From assembly GCF_001297065.1 (NCBI RefSeq), contig NZ_LHOX01000016.1, forward strand, positions 162,177-226,176: DNA of 64,000 nucleotides, in the 5' to 3' direction. Below the pieces are notes generated by a model. It saw only the letters and a list, made by a program, of their open reading frames with translations, was not told where the DNA came from and searched no databases. The translations under genes were made by a program, and so were the position numbers. Positions 1 to 7,996 of this stretch are shown piece by piece; within the stretch, counting starts at the first letter, position 1, and each line of letters begins with the position of its first letter. Origin of the DNA: Enterococcus sp. RIT-PI-f (GTDB lineage Bacteria > Bacillota > Bacilli > Lactobacillales > Enterococcaceae).

Positions 1-227
1 ACTCTAAAGTTGAGGCGCAAATCAGCAAAATCGAAGTCAGCTATGACCGAGATCCTGAGAAAAAAGCTGAACCAGTCAGTGCCATCCAAATCAAGTTTAC
101 AGCTAAAGTTGCAGAAGCGGACCAAGAAAAAGCCATTCGCTGCTTGAAATTGATTTCACCCAATTGCCCGGTGATCCAATCGTTGGACCCCACAATCACA
201 GTGACGGAAACTGTGGCGTTTATTTAA
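1..227 (+). CDS. OsmC/Ohr-family protein, C-terminal part
   Basis: The reading frame is open from the window edge (first full codon at base 3) to TAA at 225-227, so the start lies outside. The 74 visible residues end in the typical OsmC-family C-terminus: a Cys in SPNCPV followed by IQSLDPTI and a V-x-E-T-V tail. In this family that Cys is the second redox cysteine, used to reduce organic hydroperoxides. Subfamily (Ohr, OsmC or YhfA-like) cannot be told from this half. Confidence 0.8.
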   Translation, partial: SKVEAQISKIEVSYDRDPEKKAEPVSAIQIKFTAKVAEADQEKAIRCLKLISPNCPVIQSLDPTITVTETVAFI

Positions 228-376
228 GTCTTAAATATGCATGGGTAGCGGCTGATGACACGAGACGTTTTAGCAGCTCGATACTCGAAAAAGCAGCAAC
301 AAAAGTGTTGATTGTTTGCTAAATTTTAAATGGGATTCATTTTTGTCCTAAATGAGAAGTTTTTATACATGTAAAA

Positions 377-424
377 GGCGACATCAAATTCCTAAAGTAT
401 GGAAATTGGTGCCGTCTTTTTTTA
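377..424 (+). terminator. Rho-independent terminator after the OsmC-family gene
   Basis: GGCGACATCAAATTCC (377-392) pairs with GGAAATTGGTGCCGTC (401-416) with two mismatches and two G-U pairs, followed by eight T. The flanking spacer (228-602) is AT-rich and shows no gene I can support. Confidence 0.75.
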
Positions 425-614
425 CATATGTCATCAGCCCTATTATGATAATTTCGTATTTTGTTACTTGCGTAAAAATTGAAATTAGGTAAAATATAGT
501 TAAAATAAAGTACTTTGCGTCTAAATATGTTTGTTTTTATGACATTTTTTTGGATTTTAACAAATGAGTCGTTTACCTGAATAAACAAGTTACGGCCTGA
601 TTGGAGGAGAAAGC

Positions 615-854
615 GTGAGAAAAGAGACAATGATAGCATTAATAAAAGAAGAAATGATAGAGGTCTTGAAAAATCTGGATTCAAAAAATCTGTTACATGT
701 TTCTGAGGTTCTTGAAAGTCAAATAAATATCTTAAAAGCAGTAAGCAAAGGTGCCTTTTTTGAAAGCGCTACAAAAAAGAAGAGAAAGATGAAACGTTCG
801 CTAATAAGAAGATTGAACAAACAAAAAAGTCTGAACCAGAACAATCTGTCATAA
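615..854 (+). CDS. N-terminal part of a DUF2325-like protein (frame-shifted)
   Basis: Starts at GTG 615, seven bases behind a strong GGAGGAG (603-609). It encodes 79 residues: a helical, Lys/Glu-rich N-terminus (about 50 residues), then a low-complexity basic tail. The tail is probably not the natural end. A slippery A-AAA-AAG lies at 773-779 in this frame; a -1 slip there enters the frame of the next ORF, which has a stop at 761-763 and is open from there to 1807. Read through, the two parts give about 397 residues. The last 25 residues before TAA at 852-854 look like out-of-frame sequence. Confidence 0.6.
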   Translation: MRKETMIALIKEEMIEVLKNLDSKNLLHVSEVLESQINILKAVSKGAFFESATKKKRKMKRSLIRRLNKQKSLNQNNLS

Positions 855-925
855 AAAAGACCAAAGAGCGATTCCAAGAAAAAATACTAGATGATGGGAA
901 TATTATTCATGGTATTTTTCACAGA

Positions 926-1807
926 ATGCTCCGCGGAGGAACGGTTCACACAAAAAAAGAATTATACGTACCGGAATCCATCTGTCGTCAAATGGACTTC
1001 CATAATGATGACTTAATAGAAGCAACGTATTTGAAAATTGTCAAAAATAAACCTTATTATACCTATCGATTGCTAAAAAAAAATCCGACTCAGTCAATCG
1101 AACAAAGAGAAGAAATTACTGGTATTGCCATCAAAAAACATCACGATCTTAAAAGACTTTATATCGAACTATCGAGACCACAAGAAGATTTTCCAACAAC
1201 TATTTTATTAAAAGATAATGACATTGATCAGTTTAACTTGAAAGAGGGAGACATAATTGACTATGTGTGTCATCCTGATGATGTGATGTTAGGGTGTGTC
1301 TTGTGGAAACATAGAGTAGATCCCTTTCCTATTATCGAAGAACAAAGCCAAAAAGTAGCGAGTAAACGAATATCTCCGAAGAAGGCAAGGAGAGCTTTCT
1401 TGCCAATCTTTGAAGGATTAAACATTCTGACCGTTGGTGGAAATCCATCTTTAACGGATTATCTCAAAGAAGAAATTGAAAAACGGTCAGGCAATTTTAT
1501 AAGATTAAGAGGATATGAAAAACGACCAACAATGGTGGCTAAAATTAAGTCAGCAGATATTGTTGTTGTATATACAGAGGCTATTAGCCATGAAGCAATG
1601 TACCTAACAAAAGATATATGCAAGAAGTATGATATTGTTCATACATTTACGAAAAATTGCGGGAAGAATCAATTTGTGAAAAGAATTTCTTCTTTAAAAA
1701 AGAAACTGCCTCAGAAAAATGCATATTTTATGATCGCATTATCCAGACCTGCTTCATTTTTTCTAGGGAAACAGTTTAATCAATTGACGCTTATCATCAG
1801 TAAATAA
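926..1807 (+). CDS. DUF2325-like protein, C-terminal part
   Basis: The first ATG of this frame is at 926, but it has no ribosome binding site and the frame is open upstream to 764. It is therefore best read as the continuation of the 615 gene after a -1 shift at 773-779. The C-terminal third (about residues 165-265 from Met 926) resembles DUF2325: an ILTVGGNPS nucleotide-binding-like loop, then a second Rossmann-like half with SADIVVVYTEAISHEAMY. The middle is basic and unassigned. The 3' end overlaps the convergent Crp/Fnr gene by 11 bp. No biochemical role is known to me for this family. Alternatives to programmed frameshifting are a natural indel or an assembly error in the A6 run. Confidence 0.6.
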   Translation: MLRGGTVHTKKELYVPESICRQMDFHNDDLIEATYLKIVKNKPYYTYRLLKKNPTQSIEQREEITGIAIKKHHDLKRLYIELSRPQEDFPTTILLKDNDIDQFNLKEGDIIDYVCHPDDVMLGCVLWKHRVDPFPIIEEQSQKVASKRISPKKARRAFLPIFEGLNILTVGGNPSLTDYLKEEIEKRSGNFIRLRGYEKRPTMVAKIKSADIVVVYTEAISHEAMYLTKDICKKYDIVHTFTKNCGKNQFVKRISSLKKKLPQKNAYFMIALSRPASFFLGKQFNQLTLIISK

Positions 1808-2453
1808 TGTTTTCGCGAATCATCTCAATGTTCTTCACGAGTAATTTGCGATCAACACTTTGCAAGGCGCCGGCTTCCCGCAAACGCTGCATCATGCGAT
1901 TGACACTACTGGCCGAAGTAATGCCGCAAAAACGGGCAATTTCTTCATTGGTGACTTCAAAGTCGATCAAAACCCCATCCGCCGTTTTCACGCCAAAGGT
2001 TTCGTATAGTTCATTGATTTGCGTACAAACAGCCCCATATTTACCATTCATCAGCATTTGCTGCATTTTCTTCATCGTATCCATCAAATTTTTGCGGTAA
2101 TACTCTTTGACATAATCTTGCAGCTGCCGATCATGGTTGACATCGGTCCAAAACTGATCGCGAACGATTTTGTATAATGCAGCTTCCTCCGACTCTACAC
2201 GGACATTGAAGGGGGCTTCGACTTCTTGCGAGTACTCATCCTTGAAAAGAGAAACGATCTCGAAGTCATTGAGATAGCGCAAATTGAATTCTCTGCCTTC
2301 ATGGGTCACGACACTCGTCTTGATAATGCCTTTTTTCAAGATATAGACATAACGGTCAGGAATACCTTCATAAGTCAAATAGCTTTTTTTCTTGCGCATG
2401 ACAACTGGTATTGATTTTTTCTCAAGATACCTACTAAGTATTTGTTTATCCAC
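1797..2453 (-). CDS. Crp/Fnr-family regulator, PrfA-like
   Basis: A 218-residue protein with an N-terminal cyclic-nucleotide-binding-like barrel (about 20-110), a long dimer helix (about 110-145) and a C-terminal winged helix with EEIARFCGITSASSVNRMMQ. It lacks an Fnr-type Cys cluster. The recognition helix lines up with that of Listeria PrfA (SSAVSRIISKL), keeping the Ser and Arg that contact DNA in PrfA. An imperfect PrfA box lies at 2551-2564, about 41 bp from the start site predicted from a TTTAAT -10 (2523-2528, minus strand), which would suit autoactivation. It is divergent from the MFS gene at 2711, its likely target. The inducer is unknown. Confidence 0.75.
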   Translation of the reverse strand: MDKQILSRYLEKKSIPVVMRKKKSYLTYEGIPDRYVYILKKGIIKTSVVTHEGREFNLRYLNDFEIVSLFKDEYSQEVEAPFNVRVESEEAALYKIVRDQFWTDVNHDRQLQDYVKEYYRKNLMDTMKKMQQMLMNGKYGAVCTQINELYETFGVKTADGVLIDFEVTNEEIARFCGITSASSVNRMMQRLREAGALQSVDRKLLVKNIEMIRENIIY

Positions 2454-2550
2454 CCAAACTGCTCCTCATCTATCATTGACTTTTTTCTGAAAAAAATCTG
2501 AAAGTTCAAATATTCTCGCTTAATTAAAAGACATTTCAGACGAAAAAGCA

Positions 2551-2564
2551 ATAACAAATGTTAA
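2551..2564. promoter_or_regulatory. PrfA-box-like operator
   Basis: ATAACAAATGTTAA matches the PrfA box TTAACANNTGTTAA at 11 of the 12 fixed positions; only the first T is A. The 12-bp core (2552-2563) is perfectly symmetrical. It is nested in a second inverted repeat, CAATAACAA (2549-2557) and TTGTTATTG (2571-2579), that could also form an RNA hairpin. Confidence 0.55.
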
Positions 2565-2710
2565 TGTTTCTTGTTATTGTGCTTTTACAGCAACAAATGC
2601 GATTTTCAGAAAATTTCATATTCAGTATATTTAAGTCATTCAAATGGGTAATGGGAGGGATCAAATCTTTACTGGATACGGGTCAAAAACGAAGGAGGAG
2701 AAAGCAGCAC

Positions 2711-3934
2711 ATGCAAGAAAGTCAAAACGAAAAATTATTTAACAAGGGATTTGTGACGATTACCATCATTAATTTTATTGTATTTCTTGTGTATTATTGT
2801 TTTGTCGTGATCACGGCAAAATTCGCCACGCAGGAATTAGGGGCAACGACTGCACAAGCGGGATTGGCAGCCGGCATTTATATTATTGGGACATTGATTG
2901 CCCGTTTGTATATTGGGAAAATTTTGGAATTGGTAGGACGCAAAGCGATTTTGCGCTGGGGAATTATTTTTTATGTCATCACGACAGCTGCGTATTTGAT
3001 CTCATCAAATATCTTTATTTTAGAAGGGGTTCGCTTTTTGAATGGATTTGCTTATGGTACAGTGTCTACTGCCGCCAACGCAATCGTTACAGCATATATC
3101 CCTGCGTCTAAACATGGAGAAGGGATCAACTATTATGGCTTGAGTACGAGCTTGGCAGCCGCTGTCGGTCCATTTATCGGGATGCTATTGTTGCCAACGT
3201 TAGGCTTTCAATTTATCATCTGGCTGGCAACGATCTTATCGATTGCCACAGCGATTGCTTGTTTCGCCTTTCCAGTTGAGAATATTACGTTGACGCCGGA
3301 ACACGCCGCAGAATTAAAGAAATGGTCATTAAAATCTTTCGTGGAAACCAAAGTTCTCTTTATATCGGCGATCGGCTTTTTGATCGGCTTTGCTTACTCA
3401 AGTGTCCTGAGCTTCTTATCGATCTACGCCAGTGATCTAGGGCTAGAAACTGCTGGGGCATTCTTCTTTGTGGTCTATGCTTTGTCTGTCACATTCACAC
3501 GGCCAGCAACTGGGAAATTGTTTGACCGTCACGGGGCAGATGCTGTGATGTATCCAAGTTTCATCTTTTTGACACTCGGTTTGTTTTTGTTGAGTATCAC
3601 AGGCAATAGCGCCATGTTATTGATCGCTGGTTGTTTCGTTGGATTAGGCTACGGTACATTTATGTCAAATGGACAAGCAGTGTGTTTGAAAGAAGTGGAT
3701 CCTCATCGGATTGGGGTGGCCTTATCAACCTACTTCATTGGTTTGGATCTAGGCTTAGGGGTCGGTCCATATGTATTAGGTAGTTTGCACGGATTATTGA
3801 GCTATGCACAAATTTATATCGTGTGCGGATTGATTCCAGTCGTCGTCATCGTCTTGTACAAATTGTTTTATAAAACAAAAAATGTTGTTGAAAATGCAAG
3901 TATCTTAGAACAGCAAGTCAAACAATCAAAATAA
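2711..3934 (+). CDS. MFS transporter (multidrug-type)
   Basis: A 407-residue major facilitator with about 12 hydrophobic segments and the loop 2-3 motif A variant RLYIGKILELVGRK. The start at 2711 was chosen because GGAGGAG at 2694-2700 sits ten bases upstream; the frame stays open further upstream to 2558 but without a ribosome binding site. The architecture is typical of small-molecule exporters of lactic acid bacteria; the substrate cannot be read. It is divergent from the PrfA-like regulator and is followed after 28 bp by a small coiled-coil gene, probably co-transcribed. Confidence 0.8.
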   Translation: MQESQNEKLFNKGFVTITIINFIVFLVYYCFVVITAKFATQELGATTAQAGLAAGIYIIGTLIARLYIGKILELVGRKAILRWGIIFYVITTAAYLISSNIFILEGVRFLNGFAYGTVSTAANAIVTAYIPASKHGEGINYYGLSTSLAAAVGPFIGMLLLPTLGFQFIIWLATILSIATAIACFAFPVENITLTPEHAAELKKWSLKSFVETKVLFISAIGFLIGFAYSSVLSFLSIYASDLGLETAGAFFFVVYALSVTFTRPATGKLFDRHGADAVMYPSFIFLTLGLFLLSITGNSAMLLIAGCFVGLGYGTFMSNGQAVCLKEVDPHRIGVALSTYFIGLDLGLGVGPYVLGSLHGLLSYAQIYIVCGLIPVVVIVLYKLFYKTKNVVENASILEQQVKQSK

Positions 3935-3962
3935 AAATGAGTGGAAAAGGGAGTTGCCAACC

Positions 3963-4145
3963 ATGGATAGCAATCAGTTGATTATTGAAGCCTTGAACAA
4001 ATTAGTGATGAATGTCAATGAACTTAATGAAGAAATGCATGCGATGAAACAAGTCACCACGAGTATGACGATCGAGCAAGTCGAGATCGATCACCAATTA
4101 CGCGACATCAAATCAGTCTTGATCAACGACAATTTGATTGGGTGA
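3963..4145 (+). CDS. Small coiled-coil protein of unknown function
   Basis: Sixty residues from ATG 3963, nine bases behind GGGAG (3949-3953); an in-frame TTG at 3954 overlaps that site and is less likely. The protein is helical, acidic and amphipathic throughout, with heptad-like spacing (NKLVMNVNELNEEMHAM), no signal peptide and no Cys. It follows the MFS gene and ends before a strong terminator, so it is the last gene of that transcript. I do not recognise the family. Confidence 0.6.
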   Translation: MDSNQLIIEALNKLVMNVNELNEEMHAMKQVTTSMTIEQVEIDHQLRDIKSVLINDNLIG

Positions 4146-4167
4146 TGTGATAAGCTGAGACAAAATA

Positions 4168-4231
4168 AACCTTTCCCGTAAAAGATCTGATTGCGTTCAT
4201 CAGTCAATTCTTTTGCGAGAAAGGTTTTTTT
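4168..4231 (+). terminator. Rho-independent terminator
   Basis: AACCTTTC (about 4169-4176) pairs with GAAAGGTT (4218-4225), extended inward by GTAAAAGA and TTCTTTTGC, with a T-tract to 4231. It closes the MFS transcription unit. Confidence 0.8.
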
Positions 4232-4340
4232 GTAAATGCGAACGATCAATGAAAATATTCAGAAAAATAAGTGGGAAAAATTGTCGACAGCTTCCGTTGT
4301 GTGCTATAGTGTGTCTGGGTAGAAATACCTAATAAAAATC

Positions 4341-4453
4341 AGAGTAGGAAATAAAGCGTTAAGTGCTGAAAGGATGGGATGTTGCCTTTCGGACGAAGGA
4401 CGGTTGTCCGCGGTTTTATTTTCGCATTCGCTGCATGTACTTGTAGCAACTCT
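4341..4453 (+). promoter_or_regulatory. THF (tetrahydrofolate) riboswitch
   Basis: The segment carries the conserved blocks of the folT-motif aptamer in order: AGAGTAGG (4341-4348), GCGTTAAGTGC (4356-4366), GGGATGTTG (4376-4384) and GGACGAAGGA (4391-4400). The outer stem P1 can close between AGAGT (4341-4345) and ACTCT (4449-4453). The Shine-Dalgarno AAAAGGAG begins at 4454, directly after P1, which suggests control of translation start. The downstream gene is a FolT-like transporter, the usual partner of this RNA. Confidence 0.9.
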
Positions 4454-4470
4454 AAAAGGAGATGCTCGTT

Positions 4471-4992
4471 ATGAAAAGAAAAGTCGATGCACACATGATC
4501 GCGATCATGGGACTTTTGATTGCCTTGATGGTAGTCTTGTCGCAAATTTTGGGCTTTGAAACAGCCTATATCAAACTCACTTTTTCCTTCGTGCCCCAAA
4601 TGATCATGGGGATGTTATTCGGTCCATTTTGGACAGCCATAGGTTCCTCATTGGCGGATATCGCAGGAATGGTGTTATTTCCAAAATCAGCATACTTTTT
4701 CGGTTTTACGATCAACGCCTTTGTCGGTGGGTTGATTTACGGGTTCTTTTTCTACCGTAAAGAAGTGACCCTCAAAAGAGCCGCGTTGGTGGTCTTGCTG
4801 AACACAGTGTTGATCACACTGATCTTGACACCCATTTGGCTATCGATGATGCTGAATATTCCACTAACAAGCTGGGCAATCTGGTCTGTGCGTTTACTCA
4901 AAGCCCTGATCATGTTCCCAATCCAAACAGCGATGATCTATCTCGTCGGTCGGGCTGTACCCTATAAACGATTGACCCGACGATTTATCTAA
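4471..4992 (+). CDS. folT: Folate ECF transporter S component FolT
   Basis: A 173-residue integral membrane protein with six hydrophobic segments, the size of ECF substrate-binding (S) components. Near the N-terminus it has small residues in TM1 for docking to the shared EcfT subunit. After TM3 comes a GPFWTAIGSSLADI segment typical of the FolT/ThiT-like fold. It would bind folate outside the cell and use the shared EcfA-A'-T module encoded elsewhere. ATG 4471 is nine bases from AAAAGGAG (4454-4461); ATG 4462 is too close. The THF riboswitch immediately upstream supports the substrate. The gene stands alone and ends at a terminator shared with the convergent Rgg gene. Confidence 0.88.
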   Translation: MKRKVDAHMIAIMGLLIALMVVLSQILGFETAYIKLTFSFVPQMIMGMLFGPFWTAIGSSLADIAGMVLFPKSAYFFGFTINAFVGGLIYGFFFYRKEVTLKRAALVVLLNTVLITLILTPIWLSMMLNIPLTSWAIWSVRLLKALIMFPIQTAMIYLVGRAVPYKRLTRRFI

Positions 4993-5020
4993 CTGCCACA
5001 ACGAATGAACCAACATCCAG

Positions 5021-5051
5021 TAAAGCCAACGAACTGTTCGTTGGCTTTATT
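5021..5051. terminator. Bidirectional terminator between folT and the Rgg gene
   Basis: AAAGCCAACGAAC (5022-5034) pairs perfectly with the downstream GTTCGTTGGCTTT around a tiny loop. A-rich and T-rich flanks let it serve both convergent genes. Confidence 0.75.
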
Positions 5052-5056
5052 TATGC

Positions 5057-5950
5057 TTATTTTGTTTTTGGATTAGTGATCGCTTCGGCATGATAAGGCT
5101 GTACAGTATCCGCTACTTTCTTTAATTGTTCAGCCAACCGGTCTTGTCGAATAAACTGCAAGACCGCTAATGCCCCATCAATGGTTTCCTGCCCATGTTC
5201 TTTGTCGTTGTGAAAAATGGCCAACACCCCCTCAAAGAAACGGATCATGACCCGAATACGATCGTTATCCGGCGGGAGGTCACTTGATAGATAAGACAAA
5301 ATAGTAGACAAGGCTGTGGGATTTTTGCGATCGATAAATAAGTAGGCTGCGTTTGTCAGCAACTTCGTATAAATTTGATATTGTTGATTTAAAGTATTGT
5401 GAAAATATTTTTTTTGGCTTAATTTTTCGATTTGAAAGAGAATAAAGGTATCATCGAACAAAAATAAAAGATTTGTAAACGTCGATAATTCAAATTTCCC
5501 CCACGTATCGATGCGGTTCAAATAGTCTTTGACCTTCTGTTCAATCTCATATCTTTCAGTTGTGTCTTGTTTCTGAAATTCATTGTTCAAAATCAAGGTA
5601 TATTGACTAGATAATATATAATACATAAAATCATCACTTGCCGCATAGGCTTGTTTGGCAGTATCGATCAATGAAGTTAAGGTTGCATGGTCATGTTGAT
5701 AGTAGACTTGCTGCATACGGCGTGACAACTTTATTTTATCTGAAAGTGCTTGATCGTTCAGTTGATAATCAAATTCCTCCAAAGTGACATTCATTCGGTC
5801 TAAGTAAGCCTTTAATGTATCGAATGCAATACGATGTCCTTTTTGCTCAAAGGTTGCTAACGTACTGCGTTCAGAGATGCCTTCGGCCAATTTGCGTTGG
5901 GAAAGATTGCGTTCTTTACGCAATTGTTTCAATAGTTGATTTGCTTCCAC
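5057..5950 (-). CDS. Rgg/MutR-type transcriptional regulator
   Basis: A 297-residue protein with an N-terminal XRE helix-turn-helix (about 5-58; LRKERNLSQRKLAEGISERSTL) and a long, all-helical C-terminal part of about 230 residues, the plan of Rgg/GadR/MutR regulators whose repeat domain binds short peptides. The gene starts about 770 bp from the next gene on the other strand. I looked in that space for a partner hydrophobic peptide with a good ribosome binding site and found none I could defend. Target and ligand are unknown. Confidence 0.75.
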   Translation of the reverse strand: MEANQLLKQLRKERNLSQRKLAEGISERSTLATFEQKGHRIAFDTLKAYLDRMNVTLEEFDYQLNDQALSDKIKLSRRMQQVYYQHDHATLTSLIDTAKQAYAASDDFMYYILSSQYTLILNNEFQKQDTTERYEIEQKVKDYLNRIDTWGKFELSTFTNLLFLFDDTFILFQIEKLSQKKYFHNTLNQQYQIYTKLLTNAAYLFIDRKNPTALSTILSYLSSDLPPDNDRIRVMIRFFEGVLAIFHNDKEHGQETIDGALAVLQFIRQDRLAEQLKKVADTVQPYHAEAITNPKTK

Positions 5951-6723
5951 CTGATTGCCTCCTCGTCAAAAGTAAAGTGGACGGAAAAATAGTCCAATTA
6001 TGTTTCTCTTTTATTTTCGCTATAAAATAGTAGTAAGTCAATCATCTATAACTGTCGATCATTCCCTTCATTTTCTTGGTTGGGAAGTCAAGAAAAAAGC
6101 AGGCGTAATTGGGTGCAGTGATAGAAGCCTTTCGTTATCAGGTTTGATTGACTTATAGTGAAATGGATCTAACGTTTGGGGATCCATTGGTTTCATCAAA
6201 TAATTTACTTGCGCAATCATTGGTTTTCTTTCAAACAGGAATGATTGAGCCCAAAAATCAGGCGCATAAGCACACGACCAATTGGTCTATGGCTTATGTG
6301 GCCTTTTTTGGTTATCTGGTCATATGAGAAAACTTGTCGCTGGAATGGCAGAAGAGGACAATCACAACATGTTTTTATGATGCATGACCATTGAATGGAA
6401 GCGAAGGGGCAGACATGTATATCGTCGGATCAACTCATTTGGTGTCAAAGCTAAAAATCTATAAATGTAAAGCAATACGACTTATAAAAAAACAACAAAT
6501 ACCTTGAACAAAGTGACGAGCAAAAATAACGGCAGATGATTGGCGCTAATATATGCCGTTTGTTTGGTCATAAAAACCTATGAATTAGGTATTTGGCACT
6601 AAAAATTTTAAGTAGATATTGTTTTGCTGTTTTTTCGAACCGAACTGTATCAAGCAGATTAATTGATAAAAAAACAACCTGTTGTTAAACTATAACTATC
6701 ATAAAGAACAGGAGGATGGAAGA
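5951..6723. other. Gene-poor region between the Rgg gene and the membrane-protein gene
   Basis: No convincing coding sequence. A strong hairpin stands alone at 6261-6303: GGCGCATAAGC pairs with GCTTATGTGGCC (one bulge) and is topped by the palindrome GACCAATTGGTC. Six T follow at 6304-6309, so a transcript probably ends here. A 54-codon frame (6163-6327) crosses the hairpin but has no ribosome binding site. The 3' end holds the leader of the next gene, with a small AACAA/TTGTT hairpin at about 6672-6685. Confidence 0.5.
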
Positions 6724-7770
6724 ATGAAAAGAGGATTTAGAAATTATTTAGGCGCAGATGAGCGTGAGGCAGGCTATAATTTGTCTTGGGGATCTATTTT
6801 TGCAGGTGTTGTGACGTTTATTGCATTATTTATGACATTGTCACTGATTGGGTCAGCAATCGGCTTTGGTATGGTGGAACCCACATCAAATGATCCGTTA
6901 GATGGGGTAGGAACCGGATTGATCATTTGGACGATCGTGACGTTTGTCTTGGCATTATTTGGTGCCGGCTTCGTGTCAGGTGTTTCTGCACGACGTATTG
7001 GATTGGTGCACGGTTTCTTGACATGGGCAACGAGTATGATCGTCATGGTGGTCATGTTGTCTTACTTAACTGTAGGTGCGTTTTCATTGGTTGGCTCATT
7101 ATTGGGCAATATCGGCTCAGCAGTAGGCAGTACAGTAGAAACCGTCGCTGGTGGAACTGCAGATGTCGCTTCTAAAGCCTTTGATGAGATCACTGGAAAT
7201 ATGGAAGACATCAATACAGATGAATTGCAAGCCAATGTCAATGATGTTTTAGAAGATACCGATGTGGCGGAGCTGCAACCTGATTACTTGCAAAACCAAT
7301 TGTCAGATGCAACAGATGACATCACGGAAGCAGGCAAAGAAATTGCCACAAATCCTGAGAATGCAGACCAAATCATTGATGATCTATCTACCAAATTACA
7401 AGATCGTGCGACAACGATTGGCGATGCAGTTGATGAAGACGCCATTTCAAATGCAGTCGCGCAAAATACTGATTTAAGCCAACAAGAAGCAGATGAAGCG
7501 ACACAAAATATCGTCGATGGTTTACAAACAGCATCAGATGAAGCGCAACAACAAATCGAAACAGCGCAACAAAATCTTGAACAAGCCAAACAAGAGATTG
7601 ATCAAGCAATCGAAGATGCTAGACAAGCAGCAGATGAAGCAAGTGATACAACCGCACAAGCATCTATCTGGGGCTTTGTAGCAATGGTTCTAGGGTTAGC
7701 CTTGACCTCATTCGGTGGAATGATTGGTGCCAACTTGGTAAAAACAGCTGATCATGAGAATCGGATCTAA
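6724..7770 (+). CDS. Membrane protein with large coiled-coil loop, unknown function
   Basis: A 348-residue protein. ATG 6724 lies eight bases behind AGGAGG (6710-6715). Three hydrophobic segments occur in the first 130 residues (about 20-45, 60-85, 95-125). A long acidic Gln/Asp/Glu-rich stretch (about 145-310), strongly helical and coiled-coil-like, follows. A last membrane segment (about 315-340; SIWGFVAMVLGLALTSFGG) closes the protein. The coiled-coil part is therefore a loop anchored at both ends. No catalytic motif is visible. It stands alone and ends at a terminator. Similar anonymous membrane proteins occur in Firmicutes, but I cannot assign a role; envelope stress or structure is only a guess. 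Confidence 0.65.
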   Translation: MKRGFRNYLGADEREAGYNLSWGSIFAGVVTFIALFMTLSLIGSAIGFGMVEPTSNDPLDGVGTGLIIWTIVTFVLALFGAGFVSGVSARRIGLVHGFLTWATSMIVMVVMLSYLTVGAFSLVGSLLGNIGSAVGSTVETVAGGTADVASKAFDEITGNMEDINTDELQANVNDVLEDTDVAELQPDYLQNQLSDATDDITEAGKEIATNPENADQIIDDLSTKLQDRATTIGDAVDEDAISNAVAQNTDLSQQEADEATQNIVDGLQTASDEAQQQIETAQQNLEQAKQEIDQAIEDARQAADEASDTTAQASIWGFVAMVLGLALTSFGGMIGANLVKTADHENRI

Positions 7771-7811
7771 CCACTTGTTTCGTTCGTCTTATTAGCGGAA
7801 GATCTTGATAG

Positions 7812-7863
7812 GAACATCAATGTAACAGACCGTTTGGTCTTGCGCTACATTGATGTTTTTTTA
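7812..7863 (+). terminator. Rho-independent terminator
   Basis: ACATCAATGTA pairs with TACATTGATGT around an internal GACCGTTTGGTC hairpin, followed by seven T. Confidence 0.85.
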
Positions 7864-7885
7864 TTCACTTGAGAGAAAAGCCTTA

Positions 7886-7914
7886 TTGACTGGTAAGAAC
7901 TCTCATGCTACACT
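7886..7914 (+). promoter_or_regulatory. Promoter of the licT-bgl operon
   Basis: TTGACT (7886-7891), a 17-bp spacer and TACACT (7909-7914). Transcription would start near 7921, right at the first RNA antiterminator. Confidence 0.7.
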
Positions 7915-7922
7915 GGCTCTGA

Positions 7923-7952
7923 GGATTGTTACCGCTTTATGTGGGCTATACC
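7923..7952 (+). promoter_or_regulatory. Ribonucleic antiterminator (RAT) ahead of licT
   Basis: GGATTGTTACCGC then GGGCTATACC follow the LicT/SacT RAT pattern (GGATTGTTAC start, GGCA/TATACC end). The terminator it would counter is weak here: only a short T-run follows at 7955-7960. It may therefore mainly tune the regulator's own transcription. Confidence 0.7.
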
Positions 7953-7996
7953 TATTTTTTGTGTGAATAAATCTAAAAAAGAATAGGATTGTAAGT

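Noticed and set aside
2375..2557. 60-codon minus-strand frame upstream of the Crp/Fnr gene
   Set aside because: It overlaps the regulator N-terminus in another frame and has no ribosome binding site.
2558..2710. N-terminal extension of the MFS protein
   Set aside because: The frame is open to 2558, but the strong ribosome site at 2694-2700 fits ATG 2711, and the extension lies over the regulatory palindrome.
6163..6327. 54-codon frame in the spacer after the Rgg gene
   Set aside because: No ribosome binding site, crosses a terminator hairpin and has no family-like sequence.
7953..7990. Terminator overlapping the first RAT
   Set aside because: CCTATT and AATAGG can pair across 7951-7990 but no T-run follows the second arm, so it is not a standard terminator.
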